Source: Jiella soli (GTDB lineage: Bacteria; Pseudomonadota; Alphaproteobacteria; Rhizobiales; Rhizobiaceae). From it: a DNA stretch of 51,374 bases. The stretch spans positions 1 through 51,374 of the forward strand of contig NZ_JAJAVB010000001.1 of assembly GCF_020615385.1 (NCBI RefSeq), in the 5' to 3' direction. The notes under the pieces are model-generated. The model was given only the letters and a program-made list of their open reading frames with translations. It was not told the DNA's origin and made no database searches. Positions 7,707-16,214 of the stretch are shown here, piece by piece (position 1 is the stretch's first letter; the number at the start of each line of letters is the position of its first letter). Position numbers and translations under genes: made by a program.

Positions 7707-7886
7707 ATGGAATCCATGCAAGAACTCGCGAAAGTCATTACGAATCATGGTGTTCAATCGGATGTTCGCCGCAGTATGCAGAATGTTTCCAGCTTCCGAA
7801 CGCCGCTCGGCTTGCCCGAGGATATGCGTTTGAAGCTTCAAGAGCTCGATAGGGCGTTCATCAAGTACACGGCTGAAAAGAGATGA
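7707..7886 (+). CDS. Small hypothetical protein
   Basis: A 59-residue soluble protein (MESMQELAKVITNHGVQSDV...), probably helical, with a charged last third (MRLKLQELDRAFIKYTAEKR). The Met at 7707 is preceded by a purine-rich GGAAGCGAG. No family is recognised; its composition and size resemble the many small stress-related ORFans of rhizobia and methylobacteria. Confidence 0.5.
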   Translation: MESMQELAKVITNHGVQSDVRRSMQNVSSFRTPLGLPEDMRLKLQELDRAFIKYTAEKR

Positions 7887-7926
7887 TGTGAGACCCGAGC
7901 ATGATCTGCAGGTCCGCGCTTATTCA

Positions 7927-8319
7927 TTATGAGACCCGTTTCCGGCATCGATAGCGAATGCGCCACTGAAAGATCTGGATGCGGTCCGTTTGGACGATAT
8001 GGCAAAATCGCTGCTGACGATGAAAATAGCCGTTGGCGGCAGCCTGAACCCTCTCAATCTCCGGAAATCGCCGCCGGACTGCCCGATACGCCGTCCCGGC
8101 GCTCGGCGTTATCAGAAGCCGCTGCGAGGCCGGACTATCGAAGACCCAGTAGATACCGTAGGGGGTCTGCACGACGGTGGTGGTCGGCCCCAACGCTTTC
8201 GGCGCAGGCCGTAAATCGCGAGCGACGTCTACGTTTTCGCTCGCGCAGCCAGCCAGCAAGAGCAGCGCGCCGGCGATCGATGCGGTAATTCTCATGGATG
8301 CCCGGAAGCGCTCATGCAT
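7927..8319 (-). CDS. Putative lipoprotein
   Basis: A 130-residue protein with a lipoprotein signal: a basic start (MHERFRASMR), a hydrophobic stretch and the lipobox LLAGC with Cys near residue 24. The mature part contains TVVQTPYGIYWVFDSPASQR and a basic C-terminus. It is probably anchored in the outer or inner membrane facing the periplasm; the function is unknown. Its start overlaps the end of the upstream small membrane-protein gene by eight bases, so the two are likely an operon. Confidence 0.68.
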   Translation of the reverse strand: MHERFRASMRITASIAGALLLLAGCASENVDVARDLRPAPKALGPTTTVVQTPYGIYWVFDSPASQRLLITPSAGTAYRAVRRRFPEIERVQAAANGYFHRQQRFCHIVQTDRIQIFQWRIRYRCRKRVS

Positions 8320-8455
8320 GACCGCTCCCATCGGTCGCGGTTGCGGGAGCGGGCAAATCCTCTTTGACCTCGACAGCAAGCAGCCCAAAGCCGAACATCA
8401 ACGCTATGAAGATCAGGACGAAGAGCGCATTCCAGAGGACCACTTTGATTGTCAT
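8312..8455 (-). CDS. Small membrane protein coupled to the lipoprotein
   Basis: A 47-residue protein with one hydrophobic helix (VVLWNALFVLIFIALMFGFG) and an acidic tail ending in Ala-Pro repeats. The start is uncertain: Met at 8455 begins just before the helix, while Met at 8506 or GTG at 8563 would add a polar leader; none has a good ribosome site. It overlaps the lipoprotein gene and probably acts with it at the membrane. Confidence 0.5.
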   Translation of the reverse strand: MTIKVVLWNALFVLIFIALMFGFGLLAVEVKEDLPAPATATDGSGHA

Positions 8456-8795
8456 AGGCAGGTTTTCTGAGGCTATATCTGGTATGGGATCGCGCATCGA
8501 CGTCATTGGATTGCGTTTAGGCGTCGCCGTCGTGTTCGTAACGGAGTTGCCAGCCGGCTGCACCTGATCGCAGATCGGGTTTTTCTTAAATTCATGTAAG
8601 GCGCGGGCTGGCGATCGCTGAATGGGACCAAGAGGAAGAGGAGTAGGAGATCGGACCTGAACGGCGGCTGAAGCCCTGCCCCGGGTTCATCGCGGGTGTC
8701 AGGGCCGCAATCCTGCCCGCAGCTGTGCCAGTCCTTGTGGGGAGCGGGGAGACGGCATCAAGCCGACCTTAAGCTTCGGCGCATAAGAGCGGGTT

Positions 8796-9350
8796 ATGCG
8801 GGTGAAACGAACCATACGCCGTGCGCTGCTTTTGGCCGCGCTTTGCGTGTCTGCGGTGCATCTGACGGCGCAGGACGCCGGTGCGCGGACCACGCTTCCC
8901 CTTCCGCGCTTCGTCTCCCTGAAAGCCAGTGCGGCGAACGTCCGGCAAGGCCCAGGGCTAAGATATAATATCCTGTGGACCTACGTTCGCCGGGGAATCC
9001 CGGTCGAAATCTTTCAGGAGTTCGGCAACTGGCGCCGCATCCGGGGAAGCGACGGAAAAAGCGGCTGGATTTATGCAGCCCTTGTTTCGGGAAGGCGGAC
9101 TGCGACGGTGGCACCGTGGGTTTCTGATCTGGCTCGGCTTCGGCCGTCACCCTCTCTTCAGAGTGCTCCTGTCGCGCATCTCGAGCCTGGGGTGCTTCTT
9201 CATGATCTGTCGTGCGACGGCACATGGTGCCGGGTATCGGTCCAGCATCCTGACGTCACCGGGTATGTCAGGCAATCCGCTCTATGGGGTGTTTATCCTG
9301 GCGAGACGCTCAATTGGTCGGAAGGGTGGAACTGGCTTTCCTTCCTTTAG
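8796..9350 (+). CDS. Exported SH3-domain protein (paralogue 1)
   Basis: A 184-residue protein. The signal peptide occupies about 1-31 (basic start, Leu/Ala core). It is followed by a bacterial SH3 domain with ASAANVRQGPGLRYNILWTY and the W-R-R-I-R-G/GWIY signature, then a second SH3-like segment (VLLHDLSCDGTWCRVSV...GYVRQSALWGVYPGE) with two Cys. Bacterial SH3 proteins of this kind sit in the periplasm and bind peptidoglycan or modulate its enzymes. A close paralogue lies at 24595-25167; about two thirds of the residues match by eye. Both lie near the edge of a cargo block. Confidence 0.88.
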   Translation: MRVKRTIRRALLLAALCVSAVHLTAQDAGARTTLPLPRFVSLKASAANVRQGPGLRYNILWTYVRRGIPVEIFQEFGNWRRIRGSDGKSGWIYAALVSGRRTATVAPWVSDLARLRPSPSLQSAPVAHLEPGVLLHDLSCDGTWCRVSVQHPDVTGYVRQSALWGVYPGETLNWSEGWNWLSFL

Positions 9351-9389
9351 GACCGACAGGACTGATCAGAGGTCGTCAGCGGTGACCTC

Positions 9390-9650
9390 TCACCCTTCCC
9401 GCCGGTGTGGTGCCAGATCCCAGGCAATGCTGTCGCGTCTATCGGCTGCAAGATCCATGTCCAGGATGCGGGTCTCTCCCTGCCGGACCTGGGCGCTCAT
9501 CAAAGGAGAGCGCATCAGGGCCAGGCTGGTGGCGGCCAGAAGAGTGAAGGCAGCGGCGAGCAAGACCCAATCCGATCGCCGGCGCGGCTTGTATCGGGCA
9601 GAAAAATCGTCGCCTCGAGGGCCCCGCGGCCTCTTGGGGAAGATCGGCAT
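9390..9650 (-). CDS. Small membrane-anchored hypothetical protein
   Basis: An 86-residue protein with a basic N-terminal cytoplasmic part (MPIFPKRPRGPRGDDF...KPRRR), one membrane helix (DWVLLAAAFTLLAATSLAL) and a polar tail. AAGGA six bases before the Met at 9650 supports that start over the longer frame. The function is unknown. It converges on the SH3 gene; the 40-base gap between them holds no obvious terminator. Confidence 0.6.
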   Translation of the reverse strand: MPIFPKRPRGPRGDDFSARYKPRRRSDWVLLAAAFTLLAATSLALMRSPLMSAQVRQGETRILDMDLAADRRDSIAWDLAPHRREG

Positions 9651-9993
9651 GGTATCCTTCCAGTCCTTGGATGAGGAGATGGAAATAGCGGGAATCGGCC
9701 CGCCTGCCACCGCCATTTCCCTATTTGCGTTGATGCTGCCGGCATGTTGCGTGACCGCGATACGTCTGACGGCGAACGTCGCGCCAGCCTCATCCAAGGC
9801 TAGATAGGAGCATGAAACTCATCTTCTTCGCGACGCCCAATTATGTTTGGAGGGCCGTCGATTGAAGGCGATCAACGGGAATAAACAGCGCATAAATTGT
9901 TTATGCGATGGAATATGTTTCCACAGCGACGACTCTGATAGGAGGCGGGAAGCCAGTCAGGCTGCCTGCTGAACTGATGCTTGAGCCACAACG
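9651..9993. promoter_or_regulatory. Upstream region of trkH with a perfect inverted repeat
   Basis: No gene is supported except perhaps a 17-codon ORF at 9812-9865. At 9889-9907 CGCATAAA and TTTATGCG form a perfect 8-base inverted repeat with a 3-base spacer in an AT-rich patch. It is a plausible operator for the following transporter gene. AGGAGG at 9940-9945 is not followed by a start codon at normal distance. Confidence 0.5.
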
Positions 9994-10059
9994 CTGTCGT
10001 CCCGCTTCCAATTCACGCTGTTCGTCAATGGCCTGTTCCTGATCGGCCTCGCCGCCTCA

Positions 10060-11487
10060 ATGCTGGTGCCGGCCCTTGTCGACTTCGGCACTAACAACCG
10101 CGACGCCGAGAACTTCGTGATCTGCGCCCTTCTCGTCGGGGGCACGGGCAGCCTCCTCGCGGCGGCCTTCCGGCAGGAGCGCACGGGCACGCTCGACCGC
10201 CGCACCGGCTATCTGATCACGCTCACGGCCTGGCTGTCGGTCAGCTTCTTCGGTTCGCTGCCGCTCGCGGTCTCCTCGCTGAACATCTCGATGACCGACG
10301 CCCTGTTCGAGACCGTGTCCGGCCTCACCACGACCGGGGCGACCGTGCTTTCCGGCCTCGACACGATGGCGCCAGGCCTTCTCCTCTGGCGCTCGCTCCT
10401 CCAGTGGATCGGCGGCATCGGCATCGTCGTCATGGCGCTCGCCATGCTGCCGCTTCTTCATGTCGGCGGCATGCAGCTCTTCCTGTCGGAATCCTCCGAC
10501 GTCTCCGGCAAGACCTTTCCGCGCGTCGGGCAGTTCGCGCGGGCGATCGGCGCGGTCTATGTCGGGCTGACGCTCGCCTGCACGGCCGGGCTGATGGTCG
10601 CCGGCATGGGCGCGTTCGATGCTGTCAATCACGCCATGGCGGCGATCGCCACCGGCGGCTTCTCGACCAAGGACGCCTCGGTCGGCTTCTACAATTCGGT
10701 CGGGATCGAAGTGGTGCTGATCGTCTTCATGACCGCCGGCGCGCTGCCGCTCGTCTTCTATGCGAGTTTCCTAATGCGCGGTGGCCGGGCGCTCCTGGAG
10801 GATGAGCAGATTTTTGGCTTCCTGAAGATCCTTGCCGTCGCCATCGCTGCCGCGACCGTCTGGAACATCTCGCAGGGGATGGAGCCCTTCCTCGCCCTCC
10901 GGGTCTCGGCCTTCAACGTCACCTCAATTCTGACCGACACAGGCTTTGCCACGACCGACTTCTCGACCTGGGGCAGCTTCGCGATCGGGCTGTTCTTCGT
11001 CCTCTATTTCATCGGCGGCTGCGCCGGCTCGACCGCCGGGGCGATCAAGATCTTCCGCTGGCAGATCCTGTTCGTCAGCGCGCTCCGGCATCTCAAGACG
11101 ACGCTCTCGCCGAGCCGGATCCTGGTGCTGCGCTACCAGCAGAAGCAGATCGACGACCCGACGATCGCCGCCGTGCGCAACTTCTTCTTCATGTATCTCA
11201 TCACCTTCGTCGTCCTGTCGCTCGCCGCGATGGCGACCGGCCTCGACTTTCTGTCCTCGACCTCGGGGGTGGCGCAGGGCATGGCCAATGCCGGGCCGGG
11301 GCTCGGCCCGGTGGTCGGCCCGGCGACGAATTTCGGCCACATGCCGGAGGCCGCCAAATGGGTGGTGATGGCGGCGATGCTGCTCGGGCGGCTGGAACTC
11401 GCCACCGTCTATGTCGTGCTCCTCCCGGACTTCTGGCAGGCGTCAGACCGACGCGGGCGGATCGGAAAGATGGAGCGGAGAGAATAG
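10060..11487 (+). CDS. trkH: TrkH/KtrB-type potassium uptake channel subunit, start unresolved
   Basis: From the Met at 10060 the protein is 475 residues and shows repeated membrane helix pairs with selectivity-filter loops: TVSGLTTTGATVLSG, AAIATGGFSTKD, ILTDTGFATTDF and a degenerate fourth near SSTSGVAQGMANAGPGLG. The C-terminus LLGRLELATVYVVLLPDFW is typical of TrkH. It moves K+ (or Na+) through the inner membrane, gated by a TrkA-type RCK protein that is not encoded here. The first membrane helix (RFQFTLFVNGLFLIGLAAS) is encoded in the same frame back to 9985, but contains no ATG, GTG or TTG. Either a rare start is used or the 5' end is damaged. Confidence 0.82.
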   Translation: MLVPALVDFGTNNRDAENFVICALLVGGTGSLLAAAFRQERTGTLDRRTGYLITLTAWLSVSFFGSLPLAVSSLNISMTDALFETVSGLTTTGATVLSGLDTMAPGLLLWRSLLQWIGGIGIVVMALAMLPLLHVGGMQLFLSESSDVSGKTFPRVGQFARAIGAVYVGLTLACTAGLMVAGMGAFDAVNHAMAAIATGGFSTKDASVGFYNSVGIEVVLIVFMTAGALPLVFYASFLMRGGRALLEDEQIFGFLKILAVAIAAATVWNISQGMEPFLALRVSAFNVTSILTDTGFATTDFSTWGSFAIGLFFVLYFIGGCAGSTAGAIKIFRWQILFVSALRHLKTTLSPSRILVLRYQQKQIDDPTIAAVRNFFFMYLITFVVLSLAAMATGLDFLSSTSGVAQGMANAGPGLGPVVGPATNFGHMPEAAKWVVMAAMLLGRLELATVYVVLLPDFWQASDRRGRIGKMERRE

Positions 11488-11694
11488 CGGAGGGCCCCAA
11501 AGGCGAGCCGCGACCAGCCCACCGCAAAATCGGACAGTGAAAGCAAGTGCCGGCTCTGGTTTGCCTCCCAAAGTTTGATCGGGAGCTGGCGTCTGAGTCT
11601 GACCGCAGATCCATCCTTAACCCGATCTTTGGCTAAGGTGCGCAGGTTGCGCCCTGCACGCTGATCGACGGATCTGCTGTTCCTTTACGCGGAG

Positions 11695-13140
11695 ATGCCA
11701 TTGTCCCCCGCCGTGCGCCAGCAGCAAAAATCGCCTCTCTTCCCGCCGTCGACCCGCCCTCTGCACCCTGGATTGGACTGGCCCTGCTTGGTCGATGCGC
11801 TCTGGTCGTCACGGCTTGCGATGCTGCTTGCGGTCATCCTGGGCACCTCCCTGGCCTTGCTCATGACGCTTTCGATGCCGACGCGCTACACCGCGACCAG
11901 TCAGGTGTTCGTGGACCCGCGCGACATCATGGTTGTGCAGAACGAAGTGGCGCCGAACGGCTTGCCGAGCGAGGCAACACTCGCGCCCATCGAGAGCAAG
12001 ATTCCGGGGATCTATTCTACCGGCCTCCTGTCGCGGGTAATTGATGCCGAGAAGCTGCTGGACGATCCGGAGTTTAACGGCACCGGTAACGCGCTGCCTT
12101 CGCCGCTGACCTCCTTCCTCGACTTGTTCCGCGGTGACGCCGAGCAGCAGCCCTTCCTCGTGGCGCTTTCGAATCTGCGCGAGAAAATGCAGGTTGACCG
12201 CCTGGCGAAGAGCTTCGTCCTCGAGATCGCACTCACCACGCGCAACCCGGACAAATCTGCCAGACTTGCCAACGCTATCGCCCGAACTTTCATCGAGCGG
12301 CTCGGCCGCACGCAAGCCGGCATGGCGGCGCGCGCAAGCGACGCTTTAGCATCCCGGGTGCCGGGATTGCGACGCGCTGTCTTGAACGCCGAACAGGCGG
12401 TCGAAGCATATAAAGCGCAGAACCGGCTGGTCGGGTTCGACGGTAACCTTCCCGACGCATCCTACCTGACCGAGGTGAACAAGCGGCTCGCGCGAGGACG
12501 CGCCGAGGCTACCGAGCTAAAGGCCGAGGTCGAACAGACGGTCACCGCCCTTGCCGGCGCCGCAGTCAGATGGACGCTTCCCGAGGAACTGACTTCCCGC
12601 ACGCTCATCGGGCTACGCTCGTTCTATTTCGAGCTGTCGCAGCGGGCAGCCGGGCTCGCATCCACACTCGGCCCGCGTCATCCTCAACATGCGGCCAGCA
12701 GGCGCGCTTTGGCTTCGGTCCGACAATCGATTCAGGCGGAGCGGAAGCGGATTGTCTCGGCAACGCGGACGCAGCTGGCGCGGGCCGAGGCGACCAACGC
12801 CGCGCTTGCCGATCGTCTCGAAACTTTGAAGCGGAAGCGATTCTTGACCCGCCAATTCTTCACCAGGCTGCGTGAACTCAAACGCGAGGTGAGCGCGTTA
12901 CGCGCTGTGTACCAGGCATTCCTGTTGCGCGCCCGCGAGGTCGACGAGCAGGCGCGGCTGAACCTGACGAATGCAAGGATCCTTAGAAAAGCGACGCCAC
13001 CACTGGAGCCGTCCAGCCTCTCACCTTTGGCAATGGCCCTGCTTGGCTCATTCGCTGGGCTCCTTACCGGGTTCTCGCTCACCCCTTTGGTAAAGTTCCC
13101 GAGGGCGATGCGGTACCGCGCGGGACGCGCTAGCCAGTAG
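11695..13140 (+). CDS. Wzz/GumC-like polysaccharide co-polymerase
   Basis: A 481-residue inner-membrane protein of the chain-length determinant type. A membrane helix lies at about 40-62 (MLLAVILGTSLALLMTLS), followed by RYTATSQVFVDPRD, the usual start of the Wzz periplasmic domain. A long helical, coiled-coil-rich region spans about 170-430 (repeated RLARGRAEATELKAEVEQ-like stretches), and a second membrane helix lies near 445-465. There is no C-terminal tyrosine kinase, so a separate BY-kinase or none is used. It probably sets the length of an exported polysaccharide, but no glycosyltransferase, Wzx or Wzy gene is near, so its polymer must be made elsewhere. GGAG abuts the ATG, so the TTG two codons later may be the true start. 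Confidence 0.82.
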   Translation: MPLSPAVRQQQKSPLFPPSTRPLHPGLDWPCLVDALWSSRLAMLLAVILGTSLALLMTLSMPTRYTATSQVFVDPRDIMVVQNEVAPNGLPSEATLAPIESKIPGIYSTGLLSRVIDAEKLLDDPEFNGTGNALPSPLTSFLDLFRGDAEQQPFLVALSNLREKMQVDRLAKSFVLEIALTTRNPDKSARLANAIARTFIERLGRTQAGMAARASDALASRVPGLRRAVLNAEQAVEAYKAQNRLVGFDGNLPDASYLTEVNKRLARGRAEATELKAEVEQTVTALAGAAVRWTLPEELTSRTLIGLRSFYFELSQRAAGLASTLGPRHPQHAASRRALASVRQSIQAERKRIVSATRTQLARAEATNAALADRLETLKRKRFLTRQFFTRLRELKREVSALRAVYQAFLLRAREVDEQARLNLTNARILRKATPPLEPSSLSPLAMALLGSFAGLLTGFSLTPLVKFPRAMRYRAGRASQ

Positions 13141-13260
13141 CCGATGGCGGTTCACCGGGCTGCCTGGGGCGAAGACCTTCAGCTGCGCCCACTGCGGATC
13201 GATCCGCGGAACACAAGCCGCCGATGTGTTAGGTGTGCCCGGAACGTTAGAAGGAACATC

Positions 13261-13749
13261 ATGCTCTGTCGAACTATCATCATTCTCGCACTGGCTGCCC
13301 TTTCGAGCTGTTCGCTGGCGCAGGCTCCAGAGGACCGAACGGGCCAACTTGCGCAGCTTGACCAATACGCCAGTCAGCGGCTGGCCGGCTCCGGACCGAA
13401 TGACGGACGCATTGCGTCGGCGATGAAGGCGTCTGCGGAATCCGAGGCAACGACACCGACCAGAGCGACAACCACTGCGCCCGCGAAGCAGCGGGCCCCG
13501 ATCGGGCAGAGCCTTTCCGGCCGTGCAGAGAACGCAAGGTTAGTGCCTCAGGTGACGCCTCTCACAGCGCAAGCGCTGGAAGCGCGATACCGTTACGATC
13601 AGACGGGCAAGCTGACCCTGCGCTTGACTCCCAAGGTTCCGATCATCGACATCGGATCCATTCGCGAGGCCATGAAGGATGCACCCCTGGGCAACAGCCC
13701 GTCACCTTCGGGGGGGCTTCGTCCAGCTTTTGATTCCGCTTCAGGCTAG
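13261..13749 (+). CDS. Putative exported lipoprotein
   Basis: A 162-residue protein with a signal sequence MLCRTIIILALAALSSC that ends in a lipobox-like LSSC. The mature part is rich in Ala, Thr and Pro, then has ALEARYRYDQTGKLTLRLTP near the C-terminus. AAGGA six bases before the ATG supports the start. It follows the co-polymerase gene by 120 bases in the same direction and may serve the same envelope function. The family is not recognised. Confidence 0.6.
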   Translation: MLCRTIIILALAALSSCSLAQAPEDRTGQLAQLDQYASQRLAGSGPNDGRIASAMKASAESEATTPTRATTTAPAKQRAPIGQSLSGRAENARLVPQVTPLTAQALEARYRYDQTGKLTLRLTPKVPIIDIGSIREAMKDAPLGNSPSPSGGLRPAFDSASG

Positions 13750-13750
13750 G

Positions 13751-13808
13751 GAGCGGGGCGTGATGGGATCACGCCGCTCAGATGAGCCTCGCTGAAACCG
13801 AGCTCATC
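13751..13808. terminator. Hairpins between convergent genes
   Basis: GAGC...CGTGAT/ATCACG...GCTC (13751-13779, small bulge) and GATGAGC/GCTCATC (about 13781-13808) form two adjacent hairpins between the convergent lipoprotein and terC genes. This is suitable for a two-way terminator, though T-runs are lacking. Confidence 0.5.
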
Positions 13809-13840
13809 GTCTCTCTACGATCCCAGAGACCTCTCACTCC

Positions 13841-14878
13841 TCATATCCGGCTTCGGCTGCGAATGAGGCTGGCGACCGTCGTGATCGCGAGAATGCCGAC
13901 GATGACGCCGAGCGACAGCGGCGTGGAGATGTGCGGCAGACCGCTGAATGGCTGACCGTCATTGAGAAACGGCAGGGTGTTGGATTCCAGGGCGTGCAGG
14001 ATCAGCTTGATGCCGATGAAGCCGAGGACCAGGGCAAGACCGAAGCCGAGATAGACTAGGCGGTCGAGAAGTCCTCCGAGCAGGAAGTAGAGCTGGAGCA
14101 GGCCGAGCAGGGCGAAGGCATTGGCCGTAAAGACGATGTAGGGCACATCGGTAAGGCCGTAGATGGCGGGAATGGAATCGAGCGCAAAGAGGAGGTCGGT
14201 GATGCCGAGCGCTCCGATGACCACGACCATCGGCGTGAAGTAGCGCGTGCCGTCCTTTTTCACCGTCAGGGCGTTGCCATGAAACTCGGACGTGGTGCGC
14301 AACCGCCGCTGCAGCCAGGTCACCAGGAAATTCGGTTCATACTCCTCGTCGACGGACTTGCCCTTCGAAAAGCTCTCTACCGCGAGGTGGCCGGCGGTGT
14401 AGAGCAGAAACAGGCCAAAAAGGTAGAAGACCCAGGAGAACCTCTCGATCGCGGCCGCGCCGAGCGCGATGAAAATCCCGCGCATGATCAGCGCGAGGAC
14501 GATGCCGATCAATAGCGCCTTCTGCTGGTCGGCACGCGGGACCTGAAATGTCTTCATCAGGATGACGAAGACGAAGAGGTTATCGACCGAGAGGCTCTTC
14601 TCGGTGATGTAGCCGGCGAAAAACTCGATGCCGTGGGCATGGTCCCAGAGCAGCCACAGGACTGCGCCGAAGAGGATGGAGATCCCGACATAGACGGCCG
14701 ACCAGAAGCCGGCTTCCTTCAAACTCGGCTCATGCGGCTTGTGCACATGGGTCAGGAAATCGAAGACGAAGAGGCCCGCAATCCCGCCGATCGTTGCAAA
14801 CCAGACCCAAAGCGGCGTCGCAGCATCCGCAGGGCTCCCCGAACTTAGATCCACCAATCGGTTCTCCACTCTCGTCAA
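13841..14878 (-). CDS. terC: TerC/Alx-family integral membrane protein
   Basis: A 345-residue polytopic membrane protein with about nine helices. It has the TerC signatures YITEKSLSVDNLFVF and GITDLLFALDSIPAI, whose paired acidic residues in the membrane are thought to bind metal, and a cytoplasmic loop VKKDGTRYFTPMVVV. TerC/Alx proteins export Mn2+ or help load metals into exported proteins, and confer tellurite or pH tolerance. The length is normal. It stands alone on the minus strand beside genes for exported Ca2+-binding proteins. I looked for a yybP-ykoY manganese riboswitch upstream and saw none. Confidence 0.93.
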   Translation of the reverse strand: MTRVENRLVDLSSGSPADAATPLWVWFATIGGIAGLFVFDFLTHVHKPHEPSLKEAGFWSAVYVGISILFGAVLWLLWDHAHGIEFFAGYITEKSLSVDNLFVFVILMKTFQVPRADQQKALLIGIVLALIMRGIFIALGAAAIERFSWVFYLFGLFLLYTAGHLAVESFSKGKSVDEEYEPNFLVTWLQRRLRTTSEFHGNALTVKKDGTRYFTPMVVVIGALGITDLLFALDSIPAIYGLTDVPYIVFTANAFALLGLLQLYFLLGGLLDRLVYLGFGLALVLGFIGIKLILHALESNTLPFLNDGQPFSGLPHISTPLSLGVIVGILAITTVASLIRSRSRI

Positions 14879-15144
14879 GCCGAGGGTCCGGCCGTCGCGC
14901 TGCGGCCGAGGCGCCGACCAGGATCGCGGGAGACGGAGCGCTCCGACGGGGAAAAGTCACGCAGCAAGGGGGGCTGCAGCGCTTAGACCTCTTCGGCTTC
15001 TACACGCCCGTCGCTGTGCTGCAAGTCATGCGGCGTGCCTTGACAGCCGCCGCTCTTGGCGTTGCAGGTATGGTTCCACACCCAGGGTTGGCGATCTGGA
15101 TGCGGCATCAAAGCTGGTCCGAGCCCCTTGAAGGAGGACGGGGC

Positions 15145-15585
15145 ATGAAGGACGCGGAAGGTGATCAGGAGGACCGGGTTCGATATCGCGAGCTCCTCGA
15201 AGAGCTTCGAACCATCATCCCCGGCGCCCAGGTGCTGTTCGCTTTCCTCTTGTCGGTGCCGTTCTCGAGCCACTTCGACGAGATCGACACGCTCGGACGG
15301 GCGGTCTTCCTGGTTTCCCTCGTCGCGATCGCGCTGGCGACGGTCCTGTTCCTTTCTCCCGCCGCTCATCATCGTCTCGCCGATTATAAGGATCGTCAGG
15401 AGCGGTTGCAGTTCGGTGTCCGAACCGCGCTCTGCGGCATGTTCCTCGTCGCGCTGGCGATGAGCTGCGCCATGTTCGTCGTTGTCAGGTTTCTGTTCGA
15501 CAGCCTTGCGATTGGCATCGGAGGAGCCGTCGCCGTCGCAGCGGCGGCCTCCGGCCTCTGGCTGTTGCTTCCCATGACGAGATGA
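15145..15585 (+). CDS. DUF6328-like four-helix membrane protein
   Basis: A 146-residue protein with a short acidic head (MKDAEGDQEDRVRYRELLEE) containing ELRTIIPGAQVLFAFLLSVPF, a linker FDEIDTLGRAVFLVSL and three further hydrophobic helices. This is the organisation of DUF6328 proteins. AAGGAGG seven bases before 15145 fixes the start; the longer frame from 14794 overlaps terC upstream sequence. The function is unknown. It is probably an inner-membrane protein expressed under stress, given its neighbours. Confidence 0.75.
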   Translation: MKDAEGDQEDRVRYRELLEELRTIIPGAQVLFAFLLSVPFSSHFDEIDTLGRAVFLVSLVAIALATVLFLSPAAHHRLADYKDRQERLQFGVRTALCGMFLVALAMSCAMFVVVRFLFDSLAIGIGGAVAVAAAASGLWLLLPMTR

Positions 15586-15670
15586 TCCCGGCAGCCCTGC
15601 TCAACAGATAGCATAATTGCGCTACAGGCGTGTAACACCAAAGCGATATTGAGACTATCTTTCCAAATTG

Positions 15671-15743
15671 TAATGTTCCTGGGTAACATTAACTAATGTT
15701 CTTGGCCCGGATTGTTGGGGAACGTGCCGATGGTTGTCCAGTT
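15671..15743 (+). promoter_or_regulatory. Triple half-site operator and candidate EcfG-type promoter
   Basis: TAATGTT (15671), AACATTA (15685) and TAATGTT (15694) are three perfect half-sites in alternating orientation with 7- and 2-base spacers. Just after, GGAAC (15719-15723) and GTT (15741-15743) are 17 bases apart, matching the GGAAC-N16/17-GTT form of general-stress sigma factor EcfG promoters in alphaproteobacteria. The ATG of the EF-hand gene lies about 58 bases downstream. Confidence 0.6.
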
Positions 15744-15800
15744 GACCTACTGAGTGCCGGTCGTGAGGGCCGGCGCGATCATCAGAACTGGAGACACCAC

Positions 15801-16145
15801 ATGACGAACAGGATTTCCACGCTCGCCGGCGCCTCCGCCATTCTCCTTTCGCTCGCTGCCGTTCCCGCGGTCGCCCAGGACAATGCGACGCCGAAGATGA
15901 ACGACGTCAAGAGCTGGGACGCCGACGCCAACGGCTCGGTCTCGCAGGACGAATTTAACGCTGGCTTCGACCAGAACGGCGCCTACAAGGCCTGGGACAA
16001 GGACGGCGACGGCGCGCTGAGCCAGGAAGAATTCGATACCGGCGTCTTCGGCGCTTACGACCGTGACAATAGCGGTACGATCGAAGAGCCCGAATTCGGT
16101 GACGTTGGCGATGACATCGGCGACGGCGGCTTCTGGGACGTCTGA
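15801..16145 (+). CDS. Exported EF-hand calcium-binding protein 1
   Basis: A 114-residue protein with a Sec signal (cleavage likely after AVA at about 23) and three EF-hand loops: DADANGSVSQDEF, DKDGDGALSQEEF and DRDNSGTIEEPEF, each with Asp/Asn/Gly/Glu at the ligand positions. It should bind Ca2+ in the periplasm. GGAGA six bases before 15801 sets the start. It heads a run of exported-protein genes (PRC-barrel, second EF-hand protein) in the same direction and probably depends on the promoter at 15719. Confidence 0.9.
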   Translation: MTNRISTLAGASAILLSLAAVPAVAQDNATPKMNDVKSWDADANGSVSQDEFNAGFDQNGAYKAWDKDGDGALSQEEFDTGVFGAYDRDNSGTIEEPEFGDVGDDIGDGGFWDV

Positions 16146-16214
16146 TCCCGACCCGGTCCAGGAGGCAAGTCCTTCTGGGCCCCTCTCGCTGATCAGACAC
16201 GGAAGGTTCCAGGC

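Noticed and set aside
13841-14960. Manganese riboswitch (yybP-ykoY) upstream of terC
   Set aside because: The leader on the minus strand shows none of the conserved motif words that I could recognise.
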